Positions 43,023-51,725 of a stretch of DNA of 64,000 nt are shown piece by piece. The notes under the pieces were generated by a model. That model saw only the letters and a program-made list of their open reading frames with translations. It had not been told where the DNA came from and ran no database searches. Numbering within the stretch: position 1 is the stretch's first letter; every line of letters starts with the position of its first letter. Both the position numbers and the translations under genes were made by a program. The stretch comes from Rhynchopus sp. YZ270_cl-10 (taxonomy: Eukaryota; Euglenozoa; Diplonemea; Diplonemida; Diplonemidae). The stretch is taken from the NCBI GenBank assembly GCA_964035575.1, contig OZ037912.1, forward strand, positions 496,001 to 560,000, given 5' to 3'.

Positions 43023-43308
43023 ACACATTTTTTTTTTTAAAAGAGGCGGCTTTTCGAGATGAGTCCTGGATAGCCTGGCTGGCGTTCGTCAGCCATCGGC
43101 CATCACCACAGTACACCGTCAACTCCATCCCGCTTTGATTTGTTTTTACTTTCTTGTTTCTGAGATCTAACCTAAAAGAGAGGACGAGAAAGGCGGGACA
43201 GCATTCAATCCGCAAGGAGTGAAAAGGGGCCAGACTGGGCATGACAAACTGCTTCTAAGAAAAGAACCCCATTCCCCTCACTCCACTTTTTATTATGACC
43301 CCCCCAGC
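43023..43308 (+). repeat. Duplicated flank of the PhyH unit (left member)
   Basis: Nearly identical to 46350-46626, from CTGACTACACATTTTTT through TTTTTATTATGACCCCCC. It marks the 3' boundary of the tandem duplication unit. Confidence 0.85.
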
Positions 43309-44451
43309 CAGGCTTCGCGCTAACTTTTGGAAAAAAATCTGAAAAATCGTGTTTCGGGACCAAAAAAACGAACCTCAAATAGTTGTGCGTCAGGGGGTGA
43401 AAAAACAGTGTTTTGTGGCATTTCCGAGCCAATCCCGCGTTGTGGTGGGGCATGTTCGGAAAAATGGACAAAATTTTAGTGACTTAAATTTTCACAAAAT
43501 ATGAACCCATACTCTTAAACAAGGGGCATTTTCAGTCTGAAAACCCAAATTCAGATGAAATTGTGGTGTTTTTGACTGGGAACAGGTAGCGCCGCAGGCG
43601 CACGGTGCCCAACTTTTGTCTTTTTATTTTTCCCTTTTCTCTGCTTTCTTTGGATTGCACGAGCCGATTGCTCTCCACTTTGGGGTCACATGTGTGCGCA
43701 AAAACACTCTAAAGTACCCTTACTCTGAACGATGAGATTCCTCTGGTTTTAGTACGGAAACCCTTGTTTGCAAAAAGTGCGTAAAGTTCCTGTGGCTTTT
43801 TCCCGCCCAAGAGGTCGTTTTGTTGCATTTCCGAACCAATCCCGGATTGTGGTGGGGGATATACGGAAAAATGGACAAAAATGCAGCGACTTAAAATTTG
43901 ACAAATCATGAGCCATACTCGTAAACAAGGGTTATTTTCAGGTCTGAAAACCCAACGTACTGAAGAAGCTATCGGTAACGTAGTGATGGCGGTGGGGTTT
44001 CAGTGACCACAGAGAAGAGTGAGAAAACCCAGGACGGTTATGGCCTCGGAGGGGGTGTGCCCCATGGCGTCCTAATCAATCTTTATCCGTGAGGGAGGGG
44101 AGATCATCCTCAGGGGGGATGTGGAGTCGTACTCAAAATAAAATGAACTGTACATAAGTACATCATGTTTAAACATAAAGGAGGGTAAGAACAGGTAGCG
44201 CCGCAGGCGCACGGTACCCAACTTTTTTCTTTTTTTCTTTTCCCTTTTCTCTGCTTTCTTTTGATCGCGCGAGCCGATTGCTCTCCACGGTGGGGTCACA
44301 TGTGTGTGTGAAAACACTCTAAAGTACCCTTACTATGAAATATGAGATTCTCTGGTTTTCTTAAGGAAACCCTGGTTTGCAAAAAAAAATAACGCACCAC
44401 AAAAATATCCAAAAATCCCGGGACAAAGGACAGAAGTTAGCGCAAAGCCTG
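43309..44451. mobile_element. 1.14 kb non-autonomous element with CAGGCTT termini
   Basis: The ends CAGGCTTCGCGCTAACTT and AAGTTAGCGCAAAGCCTG are near-perfect inverted repeats. They resemble the Mutator-like MITE terminus (CAGGCCTTTTGCTAAC). CCCCCAGC flanks both sides (43301-43308, 44452-44459). The corresponding site after PhyH gene 2 (about 46620-46634) lacks the element, showing a natural empty site. Two long internal segments are direct repeats of each other (43414-43780 and 43818-44390, in parts), including the GTAGCGCCGCAGGCGCACGG module. No transposase. Confidence 0.85.
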
Positions 44452-44483
44452 CCCCCAGCATCCGTTTTTTTTTTTTTTTTTTG

Positions 44484-44680
44484 ATCTTGCTCACAACTTT
44501 TCAGCGGAACGTGGGCCGCCGGCTGACTACCGCCTCGTTCACTTACGGTACGGGGAAGCCATTAGAGTTCTTTTTTCACATCTTCTGTTATTGGCTGCAT
44601 GGTACTTTGTGATTTCATCTGGGGCTGGCGTTGCGCGTGTGTCAGTCGGAGGTGCCTGCATCAATAACTTCACTTCCCCC
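44484..44680 (+). promoter_or_regulatory. R6 upstream of PhyH gene 2
   Basis: Full R6, including GGGCCGCCGGCTGAC, TTCACTTACGGTACGG, TTGGCTGCATGGTACTTTGTG and GTCAGTCGGAGGTGCCTGC. It ends 49 bases before the ATG, separated by a short pyrimidine tract and CAACAG. CCGGCTGAC can pair with GTCAGTCGG (one G-U). Confidence 0.45.
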
Positions 44681-44728
44681 CCCTTACTCAAAACACAATT
44701 TTAACAAACAACAGATCTTTCTAAAAAC

Positions 44729-46063
44729 ATGTCAAAACCCGCGAAGTTCTTTTCTCCATCAAGCCCGAAGGATAAGGCATATTGCCCTATGCCAGAGGAT
44801 GAACTTGTGGCCTCCGCAAAACGTCAGGAGCAGGCTGCGGCAAGGCTGCGCAGGATTCACGAGAACGCAGGCGAGGACATCACGTGCCCGGTGATGACCG
44901 CAGAGGAGTTGAAGGCAGTGAGCTGCAACATTGCCGACGGTGCGGAGGCTGTGCTCTCCCTGATGGAAACGTACGGAATGGCTGTCGTCAACGACGTCTG
45001 CACCGACGCCGAAAACGTTGCCATGGAAGCCATGTGGAAGGACGACCTCCTCACCCTCGCAGCACCCTCCCTCCGTGAAGGTTACGAACCCTCCATCCGC
45101 AAGGTCTACAACGCTGTGAAGGAAGAGGGGCCGACACAGTGGCCTTCCGCAACGTTTTTCAATGACACCGGGTCGCATAAGAATGGGTTGGTTCAGGGGT
45201 CCTACGCGTGGGCGGCAAGGCTGCACCCGAATGTGAAGAAGGTGTATTCTTGGTTGAATGACTGCGAAGAGGAGGAGATGTGCGTCGGAACGGACGTGGT
45301 TTTCTTCAATCCACGCGAACTCAGCCCGGACTGCACGATTAACGACAACTGGATGCACGTTGATGACAACGAGAAGGATATCATCAACCCCTCAGTGCAG
45401 GGCGTTCTGTACACGTGGTCCGCAGAGAGCTCGAATTCATCCACAACAGTGATCTGGCCTGGTAGTCACAAAACAGTGTACCCCAAGCTTACGTCCCTCA
45501 TGCACCCTGGAGGCTCCCATTTCATCAAACACAATGCCATACTTGATAAAGATGAGAGGATTAAAACGCTCGTGGATGGTTCGAAATACGCGAGGAGGAT
45601 TCCGGTTCCTGCAGGGTCGTTGCTGTTGTGGGGGTCGAAGACAAGCCACCAGGGGTGGGCTGGTGGCAGACGGCTTGCAGTGCCTGTGTGTTGGGAGAAG
45701 AAGGTGTACCGCGATGAGGCCGCACTTCGCAGGAAGATGTGGCTGTGTGCGACCGGGCTCCCCTCGACACATTGGGCCACTATCGGGAAGGTCCACGTGC
45801 GCATCAAAAACACCACCAGTATGCAAACCGAGATCACAGAAGCCACAGATGACCGGGACTATGAGGAAAGCTACCACAGTGTTCGTCTCCCGTGTTACCC
45901 GTCGCTCCTGCCATACCCGATCCGGGCGGACAAAATCGATGAGTGGAAGGCTGCTGTTCCGAGCCTTTGGGGTGATACCACAGCCGGTGCAGCGGTCAAG
46001 GAGTTCACAGATAAGACAATCGTGGAAGGGATTTTGAAGGAAGAGGTTCTCAAGGCACTGTAG
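44729..46063 (+). CDS. PhyH-type Fe(II)/2-oxoglutarate dioxygenase, copy 2 (444 aa)
   Basis: Paralog of 40356-41696. Nucleotides are almost identical over residues 62-205, but differences cluster in three places: the N-terminal linker (AYYGEM lost), residues around 207-226 just after the HxD motif (DDNEKDIINPSVQ against DYNEKEITNRTSVQ), and residues 263-282 plus a short insertion near 370 (RIKNTTS). The catalytic His-x-Asp, distal His and Arg are all kept, so both copies should be active. Clustering of changes near the substrate loops hints at altered specificity, with gene conversion keeping the rest alike. R6 and the same CAACAG acceptor lie upstream. Confidence 0.85.
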   Translation: MSKPAKFFSPSSPKDKAYCPMPEDELVASAKRQEQAAARLRRIHENAGEDITCPVMTAEELKAVSCNIADGAEAVLSLMETYGMAVVNDVCTDAENVAMEAMWKDDLLTLAAPSLREGYEPSIRKVYNAVKEEGPTQWPSATFFNDTGSHKNGLVQGSYAWAARLHPNVKKVYSWLNDCEEEEMCVGTDVVFFNPRELSPDCTINDNWMHVDDNEKDIINPSVQGVLYTWSAESSNSSTTVIWPGSHKTVYPKLTSLMHPGGSHFIKHNAILDKDERIKTLVDGSKYARRIPVPAGSLLLWGSKTSHQGWAGGRRLAVPVCWEKKVYRDEAALRRKMWLCATGLPSTHWATIGKVHVRIKNTTSMQTEITEATDDRDYEESYHSVRLPCYPSLLPYPIRADKIDEWKAAVPSLWGDTTAGAAVKEFTDKTIVEGILKEEVLKAL

Positions 46064-46349
46064 AAAGAAAGTGTGACATTGGGATGGGGGGAGGGTTTTC
46101 ACACTTTTTTTTTTTGCAACAAATCCAAAATGTTGGATGAATCTGTCGAGAAGGTCCTTGTACTTTCTCTTCTTTGATGAAACAATCTTCTTTGATTTGG
46201 AAAAAAAAAATATGAAATTAACTTTATTTTTTAGGTCCTGGGCTGGACCTTAAATTGCATCCGGGGGTCTGTTCCTCCAGAAACTCCATGAAAGTGTTGA
46301 CCGCTCGAACTGACGTCTACTTAAGACTGCGTCTAATCTGTGTCGCTGA

Positions 46350-46626
46350 CTACACATTTTTTTAAAAAAAAGAGGCGGCTTTTCGAGATGAGTCCTGGAT
46401 AGCCTGGCTGGCGTTCGTCAGCCATCGGCCATCACCACAGTACACCGTCAACTCCATCCCGCTTTGATTTGTGTTTACTTTCTTATTTCTGAGATCTAAC
46501 CTAAAAGAGAGGACGAGAAAGGCGGGACAGCATTCAATCCGCAAGGAGTGAAAAGGGGCCAGACTGGGCATGACAAACTGCTTCTAAGAAAAGAACCCCA
46601 TTCTCACTCCACTTTTTATTATGACC
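46350..46626 (+). repeat. Duplicated flank of the PhyH unit (right member)
   Basis: Near-identical to 43023-43308. It is followed directly by GCAGCATCCGTTTTTTT and a third R6, where the left unit has the 1.14 kb transposon. An R7 head lies just before it (46236-46315). Confidence 0.85.
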
Positions 46627-46649
46627 CCCCCGCAGCATCCGTTTTTTTT

Positions 46650-46855
46650 TTATCTTGCTCACAACTCTTCAGCGGAAGGTGGGTCGCTGGCTGACTAGCA
46701 GTTGTGTACTGCCCTCGTTCACTTACGGTACGGGGAAGCCATTAGGGTTCTTTTTTCACATCTTCTGTTATTGGCTGCATGGTACTTTGTGCTTTCATCC
46801 GGGGCGTGGCATCGTACAGTGGGTCAGTCGGAGGTGCCTGCATCAATAACTTCAC
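46650..46855 (+). promoter_or_regulatory. Third R6 copy, upstream of 47142
   Basis: R6 with a small insertion (GCAGTTGTG near 46699). It ends about 290 bases before the next ATG. The unit order R6-gene-flank repeats here with a different gene, suggesting that the tandem duplication copied the R6 in front of 47142 or the reverse. Confidence 0.45.
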
Positions 46856-47141
46856 TTTATTGTTTTTCACTTCCTACTACCAAGAAAACAGGAACCTACA
46901 CTCGGTACACCTTATTTCCGAAACCCACCTCCCCCTCCCTCCCTTCCACACAACATGTCCATTATACGTTGAACCACATAGTTGAGCACAAAACGCAAAC
47001 CAACCGTTTCAGATCAACAAAAAACCTCTCCTTTTTCACCCAAAATTTTCCAAAAAAGCACTCTGCACAAAGAGGTCAAAACCATTCTTTTTTACTCCTA
47101 CTGAAACGCTTCTTGATCCAAAACAACAAAAGGCTCATCAA

Positions 47142-47759
47142 ATGACAGTCGAGACACGCACCACGAACAACCTCTCCGAGGCTCGCCGCCTGCTCCTCGC
47201 GACACAGATCTGGGGGAACCAATCGAGCTCCTACACAGCACGCCTCCCTAAGCTCGACGGCGAGCAGCTCGCGAAGAGCTGCGAACGCCTTGCACGGCCT
47301 CGCACGGTTCCGACAAATGGAGAACGCCACCGATTAATGCGCATGACGCAAGGAGAGATGGAAAATTCTGTCGAACGGCTGTACACCCAAGCACTACAGA
47401 CACGCGCAAACCGTGAGGCAAACGTGAGCAAACAGCACCGCCGCGTACGCCACCGTCGCCTCTCTCCCGACACAATAGATGACACCACCCAGCGGGTCTA
47501 CAACACCAGCATTCGGACTATGCTTGCGCTCCGCACCACACTCCGTGCAAAGTACATTGAAGAGCGTGCACCCCACAGATTCAAGAAGGCAGACCAAGAA
47601 GCCAGCATAGAACGTCTCTACGAGAAGCCGCGCCAAGACAAGGCTGCGCGTGAAACGATACTCAACGAAAAGTACGTCGACCACAGCCTCAAAAAGCATG
47701 CCGTTCGGTCGGAGGAGGAATGGTTGGTCACAGTAGGGCGGTTGCGGGCAAGTGGTTGA
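47142..47759 (+). CDS. Basic protein with 40-residue repeats, 205 aa
   Basis: The sequence has an internal period of about 40 residues: SVERLY (77-81), TTQRVY (116-120) and SIERLY (156-160) are evenly spaced, each followed by a charged helix ending in a K/Q-Y/H-type turn (NVSKQH, RAKYIE, NEKYVD). Weaker repeats are at SCERLA (46-51) and TVGRLR (197-202). Rich in Arg, no membrane segment or signal. Repeats with a conserved RLY core are known to me from uncharacterised flagellate proteins, but no function can be assigned. R6 lies upstream; downstream 47760-48077 is unremarkable. Confidence 0.7.
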   Translation: MTVETRTTNNLSEARRLLLATQIWGNQSSSYTARLPKLDGEQLAKSCERLARPRTVPTNGERHRLMRMTQGEMENSVERLYTQALQTRANREANVSKQHRRVRHRRLSPDTIDDTTQRVYNTSIRTMLALRTTLRAKYIEERAPHRFKKADQEASIERLYEKPRQDKAARETILNEKYVDHSLKKHAVRSEEEWLVTVGRLRASG

Positions 47760-48144
47760 CAGATGGAGGGTTTTATAGCAAAGGGCAGAGAACAGTGGTG
47801 TGTTATTACTTCGTTTACACGGTTTGTGTCCCACGGTTTTGTTTTTGCTCCAAGAAAAATGCTCTTTTTTGTTTGTTTTTGCTTGGTTTCCACCAGGGCA
47901 CTTTCAATTCTTCTTTTTTTTTTTCTGCCCAAATTAGTGACTCAGTGCTCTATCAGCATTTCCCACTCTGCAAAAAACGGGGCAGAGGACCCCAATCGGA
48001 CGCTATGCCATAGGATTCATGTCCCTGTGTTCGCAATGATCCCAGTTCATCTGGCTGATGAGGAAGCGGGAGTAGCACATATCAGATGTAAACCACGAAA
48101 TGGATTGTAGGACTGCATGGGTTGGGGTGTCCACCCCCCCCCCG

Positions 48145-49342
48145 TAGGGGGGGTCAAAAGGGGTAAACAAATTGAAAAAAATGAGTTTTTGTTCCTAAGT
48201 GCTAAAAAATGACCAAAACCAGAAAATACCACCCTCAGATGTCCAAAAATCCATCTGCGCCCGGTTTTGAGCAGTTTTGAGCCTCAAGAAGCCCCGTATC
48301 TGCTTTTTTCAAAAATGTACACACAACTTGTACCTGCCCACCCCCTGTAGGTAGAGCAACTCACACATCCATCACGCCTCAGTGTGAGCCAGGGGCCAGA
48401 AAAGCCCCCAAGGCCACATATTTTCACCCCAAAACCTATCCCGAAGGGTACCCAGGCTGTTTCGGGGTGTTTAGAGGGACTTGGTGGAACTTAGAACCAT
48501 GTTTCAAAAAGTGTCAAGGAACTCGTACCAAGGGTTTTCCCACCCAAGGTACCTTAAGCCGTCAAAAAACGTGAAGTAGGCAATAAATCAAAAAAGTACC
48601 CCCTGAGGTCAAAAAAACCACACCATAGGCCCATTTGGACCCAAAAATTCGAATTCCGCCCGGTTTTGGGCACTTCTGACCACTTCTGAGCGACTTTTTT
48701 GCATTTTTTAAAAACGTGACCACCAACTTGTACCTGCCCACCCCCTGTAGGTAGAGCAACTCACACATCCATCACGCCTCAGTGTGAGCCAGGGGCCAGA
48801 AAAGCCCCCAAAGCCACATATTTTCACCCCAAAACCTATCCCGAAGGGTACCCAGGCTGTTTCGGGGTGTTTAGAGGGACTTGGTGGAACTTAGAACCAT
48901 GTTTCAAAAGGGTACCAGTACTTAGTACCTTGGGTGGGAAAACCCTTGGTACGAGTTCCTTGACACTTTTGAAACATGGTTCTAAGTTCCACCAAGTCCC
49001 TCTAAACACCCCGAAACAGCCTGGGTACCCTTCGGGATAGGTTTTGGGGTGAAAATATGTGGCTTTGGGGGCTTTTCTGGCCCCTGGCTCACACTGAGGC
49101 GTGATGGATGTGTGAGTTGCTCTACCTACAGGGGGTGGGCAGGTACAAGTTGTGTGTACATTTTTGAAAAAAGCAGATACGGGGCTTCTTGAGGCTCAAA
49201 ACTGCTCAAAACCGGGCGCAGATGGATTTTTGGACATCTGAGGGTGGTATTTTCTGGTTTTGGTCATTTTTTAGCACTTAGAAACCAAAACTCGATTTTT
49301 ATCATTTTGTTATCGCTTTTTGGGGGCTTTTGACCCCCCCTA
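48145..49342. mobile_element. 1.2 kb fold-back element inserted in an R5 repeat
   Basis: The ends TAGGGGGGGTCAAAAG and CTTTTGACCCCCCCTA are exact complements. The arms (48145-48550 and 48925-49342) are near-identical reverse complements of about 400 bases, and a third copy of the inner 200 bases lies in direct orientation between them (about 48720-48915). It split an R5 repeat in its C run: GGTGTCC-ACCCCCC is on the left and the R5 continuation GGTTATGTAG...TTGTATTTC on the right. No coding potential. Termini and G/C-run target resemble 436-1249. Confidence 0.8.
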
Positions 49343-49573
49343 ACCCCCCCCCGGTACACCCCCCGGTTATGTAGTCACGAGCCTGCTGTTGTATTTCAAG
49401 TCAACCCTTCTTTTCTTTTCTTCTTTCTAGCCTCATCTTCTTCTGACCAACCCAACCCAACCCAACCCTTTTACAACCATCCTACACCGCCTTCCCTCAT
49501 AACCCACCCCACCCCACCCCTCCCAAGGCAACTAAGCACACGAGAGGCTTTCTAACAATACCTCTCCACACAG

Positions 49574-50773
49574 ATGTCAGCCTTGGTGGCCTCAGTTGGT
49601 TCCGTTGCACGGTGTCTCGCACCCCTCGGCACACCGAACACACCCCTACGCACTGTAGGTGTCCTCTGTGGCTGCTGCTGTGGGGTTCTTGGACTTCGAT
49701 ACTGTGTGCCTATGATGCGCACACTTTGCCAGGGTACACCTGCACATGAACGAATCCGCAATGCGAAAATTGCGTCTCTGCGAGACAGCATTGCTCGGAA
49801 AGACCTGCCTGCAACGTACACATTAAACCTGAAGTACGAACGTATCGTATACGATGACTACCTTATGTTGCATGGGCTGTTGACGGAACAGCCTGACGTC
49901 ACAAAAACGGTGCATTTCATAGTGGACGTCAGCCACACCGGGCTCAGTGAAGAGGCATTGCGCATCGTGGTGTGTCTGCTCACGACCCCGGAGGCTCCAA
50001 GCGCTCTAACCCTATTGCTTGCAGGCAACCGAATGACATCAGCAATGTGCAAGCACCTCGGGGACACCCTCCGCGGCGGTTTTGTAACTGCAGAGAAGGT
50101 GGCGATAGATGTGGCACACAATGGGATCCATGCGGAAGCCTTGGAGGGCTTGACCAGCTTTCTTCCACAGTGCACAGCGCCTGATGCCTTGGCATCCCTT
50201 ACCTCCTTTTCAATGTGTCTCAGCGGCAACCCCATTGGCGGGGCAGGTCTGCACAGCATAGGTCAAGCACTGTACAGCGGCATCCTCCCGGAGGACACTA
50301 CGTTTGTTTTGAAGGATGTGAGTGGCGTGCAGAGTGCGTTAGGGGTGGCATCGTTGTGTGAAGGGTTGGCCAGCGCGAATGCGCCTGCGAGGCTTACTCT
50401 GGGGATTGGGTTTGAGCTGTTTCGAGGGGAGGGGCTACAGAGTTTGCTCGAGGCAGTGTCGTCTGGTATGTGTCAGGACCGTCTGGCGCTTCGCTTTGAT
50501 GGCTCTGTTGCGGAAGATGAATCGTGCAGGTTGATTGCAGCTGCCCTCTCCTCGGGCTCGTGCCCCAAGGAGCTGGCCCTCGGGTTAAAAAACTGTGACA
50601 TCACCTCAAAAGGGGCGGCGCTCCTCGCAGACGCCCTGTGTTCCGGCATGGCGCCGTCGCACCTAGATTTGAACGTTCTGGGGAATAGGTTTGGACAGAC
50701 GGGGCTGCTCAGTTTCAAGGAGGCGTGCGCAACAAAGACGATCCCTCAGGGACTCCGCATTAAGTACGAATGA
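49574..50773 (+). CDS. Leucine-rich-repeat protein (RNase-inhibitor type), 399 aa
   Basis: The ATG follows directly on a CTCTCCACACAG acceptor. After a Cys-rich hydrophobic segment (about 28-50, VGVLCGCCCGVLGL), which could be a signal anchor, come degenerate repeats of about 30 residues: LTLLLAGNRMTSAMCKHLGDTL, VAIDVAHNGIHAEALEGL, FSMCLSGNPIGGAGLHSIGQAL, LALGLKNCDITSKGAALLADAL and LDLNVLGNRFGQTGLLSF. The 'L.L..N.I...G...L..AL' spacing is that of RI-type LRRs, which build binding surfaces. The 'SG..P..L.L' variant is common in protist and bacterial LRR families. No catalytic domain. Partner unknown. Confidence 0.8.
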   Translation: MSALVASVGSVARCLAPLGTPNTPLRTVGVLCGCCCGVLGLRYCVPMMRTLCQGTPAHERIRNAKIASLRDSIARKDLPATYTLNLKYERIVYDDYLMLHGLLTEQPDVTKTVHFIVDVSHTGLSEEALRIVVCLLTTPEAPSALTLLLAGNRMTSAMCKHLGDTLRGGFVTAEKVAIDVAHNGIHAEALEGLTSFLPQCTAPDALASLTSFSMCLSGNPIGGAGLHSIGQALYSGILPEDTTFVLKDVSGVQSALGVASLCEGLASANAPARLTLGIGFELFRGEGLQSLLEAVSSGMCQDRLALRFDGSVAEDESCRLIAAALSSGSCPKELALGLKNCDITSKGAALLADALCSGMAPSHLDLNVLGNRFGQTGLLSFKEACATKTIPQGLRIKYE

Positions 50774-51671
50774 TCAAAAAAAAAATCAATGAAATTTTTC
50801 AAAAAAAAAATGCGTTTTTCTTGAGGGTGACTATGTCCAGAGAGAGTGTGTGTATGTGTATGTTGTTTTTGCATACGAAGTGGTATTGGAAACTGGACAT
50901 AATTATTTAAAACCCAACGGTAGACTCTGTCTTTACGCTTTTTTCCTTTTTTTGAATCTTTGAATTTTACATAGTAAGGACAGATCAGTTGGTATAATGT
51001 TATGTTTAGTACCGTAAAAATATTTATTCTGGGCCGGAACAAAACTGGAACACCCCAAAAAATCGTCGATTGTTCCAGTTTTGTTCCGCACCAGCATTGT
51101 TTTGGGGGGGTATCCGTGCCTTGTCAAAAAAAACGAGGAGTGCGACGAATTTTTTTTGCCCAAAGATGCACTATGCACCTGGGTGGGGTGGGAATGGGGA
51201 TAAGAATTCTACCCCAACAGAACTGTTCTGGGCCGGAACAAAACTGGGACACCCCCAAAAACCCCAAGTGTTCCAGTTTTGTTCCGGTCCAGTATACTTT
51301 TGTCTCAGAATAGTTACAGCCCAGAATAAATATTTTTACGGTATTTTTTAAACCTGCCGATTTGTGGTCAAGATGGCAAACCATGAACCGTTGGGGTCAT
51401 CTTGCGAACTTTTTTCTTTTACCATACACTATGACGAGGAAACAAGCTCCCGGCAACAGGATGTGTGAACACCCTTGATAGCGCTGGTGGAACAGATGTG
51501 TGTGTGTGTGTGTGTGTGTGTGCACTTTCGGTGCATATTCATGTTTCAACTTTTATCTGTTTTTTTTATATATTGTGCCATATGCCAAAGTATTGGGTTT
51601 CCTACCCCCCTAACCAGCCGCCAAAGAAATAAAAAATAAACGATATTTTTTCGCACTGCCTTTTTTATGCT
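50774..51671. other. Gap between the LRR gene and the cyclase array
   Basis: Contains a partial R3-like piece after the LRR stop (50825), the CCGTA MITE at 51012-51341, an R3-type hairpin at 51369-51402 (outer stem AAGATG/CATCTT), a TG dinucleotide run (51496-51521) with a following hairpin TGCACTTTCGGTGCA, and no gene. Confidence 0.55.
51012..51341. mobile_element. CCGTA-type MITE with TA flanks, long form
   Basis: The ends CCGTAAAAATATTTATTCTG and the complement, with TA at 51010-51011 and 51342-51343. Inside, GGCCGGAACAAAACTGG and CCAGTTTTGTTCCGG occur as two further hairpins, one in each half. Same termini class as 8930-9038 and 23289-23390. TA duplication suggests mariner-type mobilisation. 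Confidence 0.8.
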
Positions 51672-51679
51672 CCCTTCGC

Positions 51680-51725
51680 TGCTTTAACAACCCCAACACA
51701 TCACTCAGACATTCAGCATTGCACC
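51680..51725 (+). promoter_or_regulatory. Conserved leader before cyclase-family genes
   Basis: ACAACCCCAACACATCACTC, AGACATTCAGCATTGCACC then ATG. The same block precedes 54049 and, slightly changed, 58868, while 61374 has only the ACATTACAG part. Conservation outside the coding frame suggests a shared 5' leader or splice acceptor (CACTCAG), or that duplication breakpoints lie upstream of it. Confidence 0.5.
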
